Assembly (NCBI GenBank): GCA_020442235.1
Contig: JAGRKQ010000040.1
Location: 1-5,192 of the forward strand
DNA from: Hyphomicrobiaceae bacterium
GTDB lineage: Bacteria > Pseudomonadota > Alphaproteobacteria > Rhizobiales > MH13
DNA length: 5,192 nt
Direction: 5' to 3'
Numbering within the stretch: position 1 is the first letter of the stretch; each line of letters opens with the position of its first letter. The notes beneath the pieces were generated by a model. That model saw only the letters and a list, made by a program, of their open reading frames with translations, did not search any database and was not told the DNA's origin. Made by a program: the position numbers and the translations under genes. Shown piece by piece: positions 1-5,192 of this stretch.

Positions 1-767
1 CGGCCGGCCCGCGCCCGGTGACCTTCCGCACGCTCGACATCGGCGGCGACAAGGTGCTGCCCTATATGCGCTCCATCCCGGAGGAGAACCCGGCGATGGG
101 CTGGCGGGCTCTCAGGCTCGGTCTCGACCGGCCGGGCATGCTGCGCCTTCAGGTGCGCGCCCTTCTGAAGGCTGCGGCGGGCACCGATCTGAAGATCATG
201 TTCCCGATGGTCAGCGATGTCGCCGAACTGAAGGCGGCACGCCAGATCGTCGAACGCGAGATGCGCTATCTGCGCCGCCATGGCCATGGCGAGCCCTCGA
301 CCGTGCGTCTCGGGGCGATGCTGGAAGTGCCTTCGCTGCTCTTCGATCTCGACGGGCTGATGACGCATGCCGACTTCGTGTCGGTCGGCTCCAACGACCT
401 GTTCCAGTTCATGATGGCGGCCGACCGCGGCAACAACCGGTTGAACGGGCGCTATGACATCCTGTCGCCGATGTTCCTGCGCGCTTTGCGTTCGATTGTG
501 GAAGCGGCCGAGCGCCACGCCACCCCGCTGACGCTGTGCGGGGAAATGGCCGGCCGGCCGATCGAGGCCATGGCGCTGATCGGGCTCGGCTTCCGGGCGC
601 TGTCGATGTCGGCGTCCTCCATCGGGCCGGTCAAGGCGATGCTGCTCGATCTCAATGCCGGCAAGGTTGAAGAGCGCCTTCTGGCGCTGCTCGAGGACGG
701 CGCTTCGGCAGGCTCCCTGCGCAAGGAGCTTTCCGCGCTCGCCCAGCGGGACGGACTGACAGTCTAG
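1..767 (+). CDS. ptsP: Phosphoenolpyruvate-protein phosphotransferase (enzyme I family, probably PtsP/EI-Ntr), C-terminal part
   Basis: Only the last 254 or so residues are present. The reading frame is already open at position 3, so the GTG at 18 is an internal valine and not the start. This is the PEP-binding barrel of enzyme I, which moves phosphate from PEP to an HPr/NPr-type carrier. Residues matching the E. coli EI active site are visible: the Arg of RTLDIGGDK (codon 27-29), the Glu of MLEVP (324-326), Asn-Asp of GSNDLFQF (393-398), the Arg of ADRGN (426-428), and the catalytic Cys of LCGEMAG (537-539). The phosphorylated His and any GAF domain would lie upstream of the window. The PtsP (nitrogen-PTS) assignment, rather than a sugar-PTS enzyme I, rests on the prfA-prmC context known from rhizobia and cannot be proven without the N-terminus. 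The stop TAG (765-767) is two bases before prfA, suggesting one transcript. Confidence 0.9.
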   Translation, partial: AGPRPVTFRTLDIGGDKVLPYMRSIPEENPAMGWRALRLGLDRPGMLRLQVRALLKAAAGTDLKIMFPMVSDVAELKAARQIVEREMRYLRRHGHGEPSTVRLGAMLEVPSLLFDLDGLMTHADFVSVGSNDLFQFMMAADRGNNRLNGRYDILSPMFLRALRSIVEAAERHATPLTLCGEMAGRPIEAMALIGLGFRALSMSASSIGPVKAMLLDLNAGKVEERLLALLEDGASAGSLRKELSALAQRDGLTV

Positions 768-769
768 CC

Positions 770-1846
770 ATGATCCCTGACCAGAAGATCGAAGCGGTGA
801 TTGCCCGGTTCGACATGATTTCAGCGCGCATGGCCGAAGGCGATGCCGAACCCTCGGCCTTCATCAAGCTGTCGCGCGAATTCGCCGAACTCGAGCCGGT
901 CGCCGAAAAGGCAAGGGCGGTGCTCAGCACCCGCCGCCAGATCGCCGAGGCCGAAGCGCTGGCCGAGGATCCGGCGACGGAGCGCGATCTCAGGGCCCTG
1001 GCGCGTGAGGAGGCGGGGGAGCTTGCCGAAACGCTGGAGGGCCTTGAAGAGGAACTCCAGCTTCTCCTCTTGCCCAAGGACGAGGCCGACGCCCGCAGCG
1101 CCATCCTGGAAGTGCGCGCCGGAACCGGCGGCGACGAGGCGGCGCTCTTTGCCGGCGATCTTTTCCGCATGTATCAGCGCCATGCGGCGGCCAGGGGCTG
1201 GAAGGTGGAGATCCTGTCGCAAAGCGAGGGCGAGGTTGGCGGTTTCAAGGAAATCATCGCCCGCATCGACGGCGGCGGGGTTTTCGGCGAGCTGAAATTC
1301 GAATCGGGCGTGCACCGGGTCCAGCGTGTGCCGGAAACCGAATCGGGCGGGCGCATCCACACCAGCGCGGCGACGGTCGCGGTTCTGCCGGAGGCGCAGG
1401 AGGTCGATATCGACATCCGCGCCGAGGATATCCGCATCGACACGATGCGCGCATCCGGAGCCGGCGGGCAGCATGTCAACACCACCGATTCGGCGGTGCG
1501 CATCACCCATCTTCCGACCGGCATCGTCGTCACCTCCTCGGAAAAATCCCAGCATCAGAACCGGGCGCGGGCGATGGAGGTGCTGCGGGCACGGCTCTAC
1601 GAGATGGAGCGCGAGCGCGCCGACAGCGAACGCTCTTCGGCGCGCAAGATCCAGATCGGCTCCGGCGATCGTTCCGAGCGCATCCGCACCTATAATTTTC
1701 CGCAAGGGCGCGTCACCGACCACCGCATCGGCCTGACGCTCTACACCTTGCCGCAGGTGATCGAGGGCAGCGGGCTGGGCGAGGTGATCGAGGCCCTTTT
1801 GACCCATCAGCGCATGGCGCTTCTGGCCGCCGAGCAGCAGGCGTGA
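770..1846 (+). CDS. prfA: Peptide chain release factor 1 (RF1)
   Basis: This is a 358-residue class I release factor, the usual RF1 length. It recognises UAA and UAG stop codons in the ribosomal A site and triggers peptide release. The codon-recognition tripeptide appears as P-E-T at residues 188-190, in the context [15 protein letters not shown], which is the PxT form of RF1 and not the SPF of RF2. The catalytic GGQ is at residues 232-234 ([16 protein letters not shown]), followed by the typical C-terminal stretch with [13 protein letters not shown] and [16 protein letters not shown]. The N-terminal third is a charged helical domain. ATG 770 has no strong Shine-Dalgarno sequence and lies two bases after the ptsP stop, so translational coupling is likely. 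Gln234 is the expected methylation target of PrmC, encoded next. Nothing looks truncated or frameshifted. Confidence 0.97.
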   Translation: MIPDQKIEAVIARFDMISARMAEGDAEPSAFIKLSREFAELEPVAEKARAVLSTRRQIAEAEALAEDPATERDLRALAREEAGELAETLEGLEEELQLLLLPKDEADARSAILEVRAGTGGDEAALFAGDLFRMYQRHAAARGWKVEILSQSEGEVGGFKEIIARIDGGGVFGELKFESGVHRVQRVPETESGGRIHTSAATVAVLPEAQEVDIDIRAEDIRIDTMRASGAGGQHVNTTDSAVRITHLPTGIVVTSSEKSQHQNRARAMEVLRARLYEMERERADSERSSARKIQIGSGDRSERIRTYNFPQGRVTDHRIGLTLYTLPQVIEGSGLGEVIEALLTHQRMALLAAEQQA

Positions 1847-2757
1847 GCACGGATGGCGGCGAGAGCATCGAGGCGTGCCGGCGCAGGCTGACAGCGGCGC
1901 TTCAAGCCGCGGGCAAGACGCCGGCGGGGCTGGAAGCCCGACGCATCCTCGGCCATGTCCTCGGGCTTGGCGATGCCGATCTGGTCTTGAAGGGCGATGA
2001 GCCGCTGGATGCCGCCGCGCGCGCGGCCCTGGATGCCATGCTGGCGGAGCGGCTGGCGGGAAAACCGCTGGCGCGACTTGTCGGACGGCAAGGCTTTTTC
2101 GATTTCGAGCTTGATCTTGCTCCGCAAACGCTGGTGCCGCGCGCCGATACCGAAATCCTGGTCGAGGCGGTGGCGGGTTTCTTCGGCCAGAAGGATCGTG
2201 CGCTTCGGCGTTTCGTCGATCTCGGCACGGGCAGCGGCGCGATTGCCATCGCGCTGTTGCGGCAGTTCCCGCAGGCCCTCGGGGTGGCGACGGACTGCTC
2301 GCCCGAAGCGCTTGCCGCTGCTCTGGCCAATGCGGGCCGTCTTGGCGTTGCCGCGCGCCTTGAAGTGCGATGCGGGGACTGGTTTGACGCTTTGTCCAAT
2401 CTGACGGGGGCCGATCTGTCCGGGCCTGATTTTGCCGGGCCCTTCGACCTCATCGTCTCCAACCCGCCCTATATCCGCGACGATGTGATCGAGACGCTGG
2501 AGCCGGAAGTGCGCGTGCATGATCCAGTTCTGGCGCTCAGCGGCGGGGCGGACGGGCTTGATGCCTATCGGGCCATTCTTTCCGCTGCCGGCCGGCATCT
2601 GGCGCCAAAGGGACTTGTGGCGCTGGAGATCGGGCACGATCAGGCCGATGCCGTCAGCGCGCTTGGCGACAGTCTTGGCTTTCAGCGCCATCGACTTGTG
2701 CACGATCTTGCCGGCAAGGACCGGGTTCTTCTGTTCACGCTGAAAGAAAACAATTGA
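1843..2757 (+). CDS. prmC: Peptide chain release factor N5-glutamine methyltransferase
   Basis: A 304-residue SAM-dependent methyltransferase (also called HemK) that methylates the GGQ glutamine of release factors. The N-terminal helical domain (about residues 1-90) is followed by [12 protein letters not shown], the SAM-binding motif VDLGTGSG at 125-132, and the substrate-glutamine-binding NPPY at 207-210. The start is GTG 1843, whose last two bases fall in the prfA stop (GTGA overlap, 4 bp). This implies coupled translation of substrate and enzyme. The protein is longer than E. coli PrmC (about 277 residues). Part of the excess is an insertion before [10 protein letters not shown], at about residues 185-200, made of three pentapeptide-like units (see the repeat entry). 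Catalytic motifs are intact, so I infer a functional enzyme. I see no convincing intrinsic terminator just after the stop. Confidence 0.96.
   Translation: MSTDGGESIEACRRRLTAALQAAGKTPAGLEARRILGHVLGLGDADLVLKGDEPLDAAARAALDAMLAERLAGKPLARLVGRQGFFDFELDLAPQTLVPRADTEILVEAVAGFFGQKDRALRRFVDLGTGSGAIAIALLRQFPQALGVATDCSPEALAAALANAGRLGVAARLEVRCGDWFDALSNLTGADLSGPDFAGPFDLIVSNPPYIRDDVIETLEPEVRVHDPVLALSGGADGLDAYRAILSAAGRHLAPKGLVALEIGHDQADAVSALGDSLGFQRHRLVHDLAGKDRVLLFTLKENN
2398..2442 (+). repeat. Three imperfect tandem 15-bp units inside prmC encoding pentapeptide-like repeats
   Basis: Three in-frame 15-bp units encode [10 protein letters not shown] and DFAGP (PrmC residues 186-200). By eye, units 1 and 2 share 10 of 15 bases and units 2 and 3 share 11 of 15. 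The pattern (N/D)-(L/F)-x-G-x resembles the pentapeptide-repeat consensus A(D/N)Lxx. It sits just before the strand leading to the NPPY motif, where E. coli PrmC has a loop about 12 residues shorter. Confidence 0.6.
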
Positions 2758-2776
2758 AAGTGTGACATCTTTTCTC

Positions 2777-2805
2777 TTGGAAAGCGGGGGGTGAGCGGCT
2801 AGGAT
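2777..2805 (+). promoter_or_regulatory. Candidate sigma70-type promoter for the DUF4167 gene
   Basis: TTGGAA at 2777-2782 and TAGGAT at 2800-2805 are separated by exactly 17 bases; each hexamer matches the sigma70 consensus at 4 of 6 positions. This would start transcription near 2812 and leave a leader of about 248 nt before the DUF4167 start codon. It is the best candidate I found in this gap, but two 4/6 hexamers can occur by chance. Read-through from prmC is also possible. Confidence 0.35.
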
Positions 2806-2811
2806 TTTCTC

Positions 2812-3059
2812 GTTGCATCAGGGGAAACGGCGTCTTGCGATTCGCCACCCTCGAGCCGATTGGTCCTTTCGATCAAAAGGGATGCGCAGTGATGCCCCAT
2901 GCAGACACTTCGGGATGACAGGTTGAAAACCGCTTCCTTGCGTTGGCATCGGGCTGGGGGATGATCGCCCGGTTTGACTTCTGGGCCCGTCAAGAGCGCG
3001 AACAAGCGCCCGGCGCGGGCCGGTTCATCAAGCCGGCGCTCTGGAGTTACGCTTCGTCT
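2812..3059 (+). other. Gene-free 302-bp gap: possible structured 5' leader or small RNA region
   Basis: The stretch between prmC and the DUF4167 gene (2758-3059) holds no convincing gene. From the predicted transcription start onward, several complementary segments are visible. UGCAU plus GGGG (2814-2818, 2821-2824) can pair with CCCC plus AUGCA (2895-2903). This encloses a GGCGUC/GA-CGCC hairpin (2829-2846, UU bulge) and a CCUUU/AAAGG hairpin (2865-2880). Further on, AUCGGGC (2948-2954) pairs with GCCCGGU (2967-2973), and TTGAC (2974-2978) faces GTCAA (2989-2993). I do not recognise a known riboswitch or small RNA family. Whether this is a cis-acting leader, a separate small RNA, or chance pairing in GC-rich DNA cannot be settled from one sequence. 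Confidence 0.3.
3005..3040 (+). promoter_or_regulatory. GC-rich hairpin next to the DUF4167 ribosome binding site
   Basis: AGCGCC-C-GGC (3005-3014) pairs with GCCGGCGCT (3032-3040) over nine base pairs with one bulged C (3011), leaving a 17-nt loop. Inside it, a competing GCCCG/CGGGC hairpin (3008-3012 with 3016-3020) is possible. The stem ends two bases before GGAG (3043-3046), the likely Shine-Dalgarno sequence 13 nt ahead of ATG 3060. No U-tract follows, so it is not a standard intrinsic terminator. A role in translation initiation is only inferred. Confidence 0.35.
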
Positions 3060-3656
3060 ATGAGACCCGGACAGCAGAACAAGCGCATGCGCGGACGGAA
3101 CCGCAAGGGACCGAATCCGCTCAGCCGCAACTATGAATCCAACGGACCGGACGTGAAGGTGCGCGGCAACGCGCAGCACGTCGCCGACAAATATGTGCAG
3201 CTTGCGCGCGATGCGTCGGTTTCCGGCGACCGCATTCTGGCGGAGAGCTATCTCCAGCACGCCGAGCATTATTATCGCATCGTCGCGGCCGCCCAGGCCC
3301 AGATGCCGCAGCCGCAGCCCGTGCAGCGCGCCGACGAGCCGCAGGACGATCTGGACGGCAATGGCGAGGATGGCGTTGAAGCCAGCGACGGCGACAATGA
3401 GACCGAGGCCGAGGCTGAAACCGACGAGGTCGAAGCGCCGCGTCGTCCGCGTCGCCGCCCGCGTGTCGAAGCCTCCGATGCCGAAGGCGAGGATGGCGAA
3501 GCCGGTGAGGCCCGGTCCGGCGATGCCGGTGACGAGGCCAGCGCCGAGGGCGAGGATGATCGCCCGCGCCGCCGCCGCCCGCGCCGCCGCTTCCCGCGCA
3601 ACGGCGAGGACCCGGCCAATGCGCCGCAGCCCTCGACCGTCGAGCCGGCCGAATAA
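3060..3656 (+). CDS. DUF4167 domain-containing protein
   Basis: A 198-residue protein of unknown function. The start ATG 3060 is chosen because MRPGQQNKRMRGRNRKG is the characteristic N-terminus of this alphaproteobacterial family; the frame stays open upstream to a TTG at 2943, but those 39 residues look non-conserved. Residues 1-16 are rich in Arg, Lys and Gln. The conserved domain (about 18-80) includes LSRNYESNGPDVKVRG, HVADKYVQLARDA and AESYLQHAEHYYRI and appears mainly helical. After residue 80 the chain is low-complexity: an acidic block, a basic block RRPRRRPR (128-135), a second acidic block (138-167), a second basic block (168-180), and a short Pro/Glu end. No signal peptide or membrane segment is seen. 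The basic blocks and the prfA-prmC neighbourhood hint at RNA or ribosome association, but this is inference. Confidence 0.88.
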   Translation: MRPGQQNKRMRGRNRKGPNPLSRNYESNGPDVKVRGNAQHVADKYVQLARDASVSGDRILAESYLQHAEHYYRIVAAAQAQMPQPQPVQRADEPQDDLDGNGEDGVEASDGDNETEAEAETDEVEAPRRPRRRPRVEASDAEGEDGEAGEARSGDAGDEASAEGEDDRPRRRRPRRRFPRNGEDPANAPQPSTVEPAE

Positions 3657-3672
3657 TCCCGCTTTCGGGGTT
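3655..3672. terminator. Candidate shared terminator hairpin between convergent genes
   Basis: AAUCCCG (3655-3661) pairs with CGGGGUU (3666-3672) over seven pairs including one U-G wobble, with a 4-nt CUUU loop. It fills the 15-bp space between the DUF4167 stop TAA (3654-3656) and the MOSC stop (complement of 3672-3674). On the minus strand the stem is followed by the AT-rich ATTATT, a weak tail; on the plus strand only two Ts follow. It may end both transcripts, but the stem is short. Confidence 0.4.
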
Positions 3673-4430
3673 CAGATCACGGTGAGCGCGTCGCCGACGG
3701 CGATGCGCCCGCCTTCGACGACCGTGGCATAGAGCCCGCAGTCGGGCGCTCCGGTAAGGCCGTGCAGGATGCGCGGCACGGCGATGTCGCGGGTTGCCGT
3801 TTCGAGATTCACTTCCGTTGCCGCGCAGCGCATGATCGGTTCCAGCCCCTTGAGGAGAACCGGGCCGATGCGGATCTCGCGATCCGTCCAGCCGTGTTCC
3901 TCGAAAGCGCTCTCGCCCTCAAAGACGATGTTGCCGCGAAAGCGGATGGGGTCGATCGGCTTGCCGGTTGCCGCTTCCAGCTTGCGCAGGCTTGCAAGGT
4001 TGATCAGCGAGACGACCTTCTTGGCCGTGTCGGAAAAGGAAAAGCCCGGCGCCTTGCACAGCCGCACCGGCCCGCGCAGCGCCTCGCCGGCATGGCGGGC
4101 GAGAAAGGCCGCCGCATCCTGCGCGCCGTTCTCGCTTGACAGATCGAAGCGGGCTTTTTCGGTGTCGTCCTCAAGCGTCAGCGTGACGCCATCCTCGTCG
4201 AGCTTTGAGCGCAGGCGCGCGAGGTCCGGCATGGCGGCAAGGCACAGGAACTTCATCTTCGAGATGTGGCGCGGCTGATCGGGATCGAAGCCCGACGGGC
4301 CGTTCTCGAAGGCATAGGCGCGGTCAAGCGGCATGACCTCGCCGGGGCTCAGCATCACGGCCTCGAGGCGTTCCGGGCTCAGCCCCTTCACCGGATATCG
4401 CAGAAGCCCGACAAGCTGTCGATTTGCCAT
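3672..4430 (-). CDS. MOSC domain-containing protein (YcbX/mARC-like)
   Basis: A 252-residue protein starting at ATG 4430-4428, chosen because AGGGGG (4441-4436) lies 5 nt upstream and MANRQLVGLLRYPVKGLSPE is a typical MOSC N-terminal barrel start. The frame remains open further upstream, but that part looks non-coding and would cover the divergent promoter region. Residues 1 to about 95 match the MOSC N-terminal domain and about 120-252 the MOSC domain. Visible motifs are RFRGNIVFEG (163-172), MRCAATEVNLETATRD with Cys202 at the position of the conserved molybdenum-cofactor-binding Cys of this superfamily, and a C-terminal GGRIAVGD. Family knowledge suggests Moco-dependent reductase or sulfur-carrier activity; substrate and partner cannot be told from sequence. 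The protein looks soluble and cytoplasmic. It runs opposite to all neighbours, so it is a separate transcription unit. Confidence 0.9.
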   Translation of the reverse strand: MANRQLVGLLRYPVKGLSPERLEAVMLSPGEVMPLDRAYAFENGPSGFDPDQPRHISKMKFLCLAAMPDLARLRSKLDEDGVTLTLEDDTEKARFDLSSENGAQDAAAFLARHAGEALRGPVRLCKAPGFSFSDTAKKVVSLINLASLRKLEAATGKPIDPIRFRGNIVFEGESAFEEHGWTDREIRIGPVLLKGLEPIMRCAATEVNLETATRDIAVPRILHGLTGAPDCGLYATVVEGGRIAVGDALTVI

Positions 4431-4439
4431 GGTCGCCCC

Positions 4440-4470
4440 CTTTTGTTGCCGATTCGCCACACCATATAGA
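4440..4470 (+). promoter_or_regulatory. Candidate clpB promoter, possibly heat-shock sigma (RpoH) type
   Basis: CCATATA at 4462-4468 closely matches the -10 box CCATNT of alphaproteobacterial RpoH promoters as I know it. Upstream, CTTTTGTTG (4440-4448) falls in the -35 zone but matches CTTGAA poorly. The same DNA can be read as sigma70: TTGTTG (4443-4448), 16 bases, TATAGA (4465-4470). Transcription would begin near 4475, about 118 nt before clpB. clpB is RpoH-controlled in many proteobacteria, which supports the heat-shock reading, but the weak -35 leaves it open. Confidence 0.4.
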
Positions 4471-4488
4471 GGGCAAGGCGGGCCGCAA
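4461..4488 (-). promoter_or_regulatory. Candidate promoter of the MOSC gene
   Basis: Reading leftward on the minus strand, TTGCGG (4488-4483) and TATGGT (4466-4461) are separated by 16 bases, with 3/6 and 4/6 matches to the sigma70 consensus. Transcription would begin near 4454 and leave a leader of about 25 nt before ATG 4430. The -10 element shares bases with the CCATATA box of the plus-strand clpB promoter candidate. The match is modest and by eye. Confidence 0.35.
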
Positions 4489-4497
4489 GAGGCGGCC
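4481..4497 (+). other. Perfect hairpin at the 5' end of the predicted clpB leader
   Basis: GGCCGC (4481-4486) and GCGGCC (4492-4497) form a perfect six-pair GC stem with a 5-nt AAGAG loop, about six bases after the predicted clpB transcription start. On the opposite strand it overlaps the -35 region of the MOSC promoter candidate. No T-tract follows on the plus strand, so it is not a plus-strand terminator. It could stabilise the transcript end or be a protein site. Confidence 0.35.
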
Positions 4498-4543
4498 GTC
4501 AGGCATGCGCTGCATCGCAGGCATCGCCATCGTGTTTCACAAG

Positions 4544-4592
4544 GCGGAACCGAAGGCTCAAAAGGGCGCGGTTCGCGCAAGGAGGACGAGCC
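4544..4592 (+). promoter_or_regulatory. clpB ribosome binding site within a foldable leader segment
   Basis: AAGGAGG (4579-4585) is a near-ideal Shine-Dalgarno sequence, 7 nt before ATG 4593, and fixes the clpB start. GCGCG/CGCGC (4566-4570 with 4574-4578) makes a tight hairpin directly before it, and GGCUC (4555-4559) can pair with GAGCC (4588-4592) around it. A competing pairing joins GC and GAACCG (4544-4545, 4547-4552) with CGGUUC-GC (4569-4576). The Shine-Dalgarno bases themselves stay unpaired in both. Confidence 0.6.
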
Positions 4593-5192
4593 ATGAATGT
4601 TGAAAAGCTCACCGAAAGGGCCCGCGGTTTCCTGCAGTCGGCCCAGACGCTGGCGCTGTCTTCGGGCCACCAGCGATTTTTGCCCGAACATCTTCTGAAG
4701 GTCCTGATCGACGACGAGGAAGGCTTTGCCGCCTCGCTGGTGACGCGCGCCGGAGGCGATGCGAAAGCTTTGGCGACAGCCATGGCCGCGGCGCTTGCCA
4801 GGCTGCCGAAGGTCGAGGGCTCGGGCGCGCAGCTTTATCTCTCGCCGGAACTGGCGCGGGTTTTCCAGGCCGCCGAGGATGCGGCCAAGAAGGCAGGCGA
4901 CAGCTTCGTCACCGTGGAGCGGCTGCTTCTGGCGCTGGCGCTCGACAAGGCAACCGAGGCCGGCAAGGCGCTGGAGAAGGCCGGTGTCTCTCCGCAGGCC
5001 CTCAACCGGGCGATCGAGGACATCCGCAAGGGCCGGACCGCCGATACGGCCTCCGCCGAGCAGGGCTATGACGCGCTGAAGCGGTATGCACGCGATCTCA
5101 CCAGGGCGGCGCGCGACGGCAAGCTCGATCCCGTTATCGGCCGCGACGAGGAAATCCGCCGGGCCATTCAGGTTCTGTCGCGGCGCACCAAG
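4593..5192 (+). CDS. clpB: ATP-dependent disaggregase ClpB, N-terminal part
   Basis: The first 200 codons of a gene that continues past the window end. ClpB is a hexameric Hsp100 AAA+ chaperone that, with DnaK, pulls proteins out of aggregates in the cytoplasm after heat stress. The start MNVEKLTERARGFLQSAQ resembles the E. coli MRLDRLT start and is set by the strong AAGGAGG site. Two Clp_N repeats are visible at about residues 4-70 and 80-145, with LPEHLLKVLI and VTVERLLLALAL at equivalent positions. The linker follows, then LDPVIGRDEEIRRAIQVLSRRTK (178-200), the entrance to the first AAA+ domain, where the window stops just before the expected Walker A. A Clp_N arrangement occurs also in ClpA and ClpC, but the LPKVEG stretch and spacing agree with ClpB. 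The gene diverges from the MOSC gene and has its own upstream region. Confidence 0.95.
   Translation, partial: MNVEKLTERARGFLQSAQTLALSSGHQRFLPEHLLKVLIDDEEGFAASLVTRAGGDAKALATAMAAALARLPKVEGSGAQLYLSPELARVFQAAEDAAKKAGDSFVTVERLLLALALDKATEAGKALEKAGVSPQALNRAIEDIRKGRTADTASAEQGYDALKRYARDLTRAARDGKLDPVIGRDEEIRRAIQVLSRRTK

Noticed and set aside
18..20. GTG at 18 as the start of a separate gene
   Set aside because: The frame is open from position 3 and the preceding residues (AGPRP) continue the enzyme I family alignment, so this is internal to ptsP.
754..764. GACT-GAC-AGTC mini-hairpin at the ptsP-prfA junction
   Set aside because: Only four base pairs within coding sequence; expected by chance.
821..1807. 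Long minus-strand open frame opposite prfA, and similar frames opposite prmC (1807-2703) and the DUF4167 gene (2799-3269)
   Set aside because: Antisense shadows of high-GC genes. The plus-strand products have clear family motifs, while these have low-complexity, unrecognisable sequences.
2745..2775. AGAAAA/TTTTCT inverted repeat after prmC as a terminator
   Set aside because: It is a six-pair A/T-only stem with a 19-nt loop and no GC core, too weak for an intrinsic terminator.
2882..2926. Mini-ORFs in the leader: ATG 2882 (14 codons) and ATG 2892 (MPHADTSG), the latter with AAAGGG 10 nt upstream
   Set aside because: Too short to support from one sequence. The composition does not recall a known leader peptide, and there is no run of a regulatory amino acid.
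2943..3059. Upstream extension of the DUF4167 frame from TTG 2943 (39 extra residues)
   Set aside because: The family N-terminus MRPGQQNKRMRGR starts at ATG 3060. The extension looks non-conserved and covers the structured leader.
4544..4592. Classical ROSE or fourU RNA thermometer before clpB
   Set aside because: No anti-Shine-Dalgarno segment (UYGCU-like or UUUU) pairing with AAGGAGG was found.
4431..4691. N-terminal extension of the MOSC frame on the minus strand up to 4691
   Set aside because: It would overlap the start of clpB and the promoter region. MANRQ at 4430 has a good ribosome binding site and matches the family start.

Overview
This window looks like a core housekeeping region of a GC-rich alphaproteobacterium, most likely of the Hyphomicrobiales (rhizobia/Brucella-type). 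The basis is the gene order (end of ptsP, prfA, prmC, a DUF4167 gene, clpB), the consistently G/C-ending codons, and the DUF4167 gene, a family I know from alphaproteobacteria. I cannot name the genus.

Layout. (1) Positions 1-2757 hold a tightly packed plus-strand run. It contains the C-terminal part of a PEP-protein phosphotransferase (enzyme I family, probably PtsP/EI-Ntr), then prfA (release factor RF1) two bases later, then prmC, which overlaps prfA by 4 bp. RF1 and PrmC form a substrate-enzyme pair: PrmC methylates the glutamine of the RF1 GGQ motif. (2) Positions 2758-3059 are a 302-bp gap with no convincing gene. It carries a sigma70-like promoter candidate followed by a stretch rich in complementary segments, ending in a GC-rich hairpin beside the ribosome binding site of the next gene. 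(3) Positions 3060-3656 encode a DUF4167 protein with a conserved N-terminal domain and a long tail of alternating acidic and arginine-rich blocks. (4) A MOSC-domain gene lies convergently on the minus strand (3672-4430); a hairpin fills the 15 bp between the two stop codons. (5) A 162-bp divergent intergenic region (4431-4592) carries promoter-like elements facing both ways that share one CCATATA stretch. It also carries the clpB leader. (6) From 4593 to the window end is the N-terminal 200 residues of the ClpB disaggregase.

Functionally, the left half concerns nitrogen-PTS signalling and translation termination, and the right half concerns proteostasis under stress. The MOSC gene, on the opposite strand, appears functionally unrelated. 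I found no mobile element, CRISPR array, tRNA or rRNA, and no clearly new multi-gene system. The most interesting signals are the structured leader upstream of the DUF4167 gene, the shared divergent promoter zone before clpB, and a pentapeptide-like 3x15-bp insertion inside prmC. All RNA structures were found by eye and no folding energies were computed.
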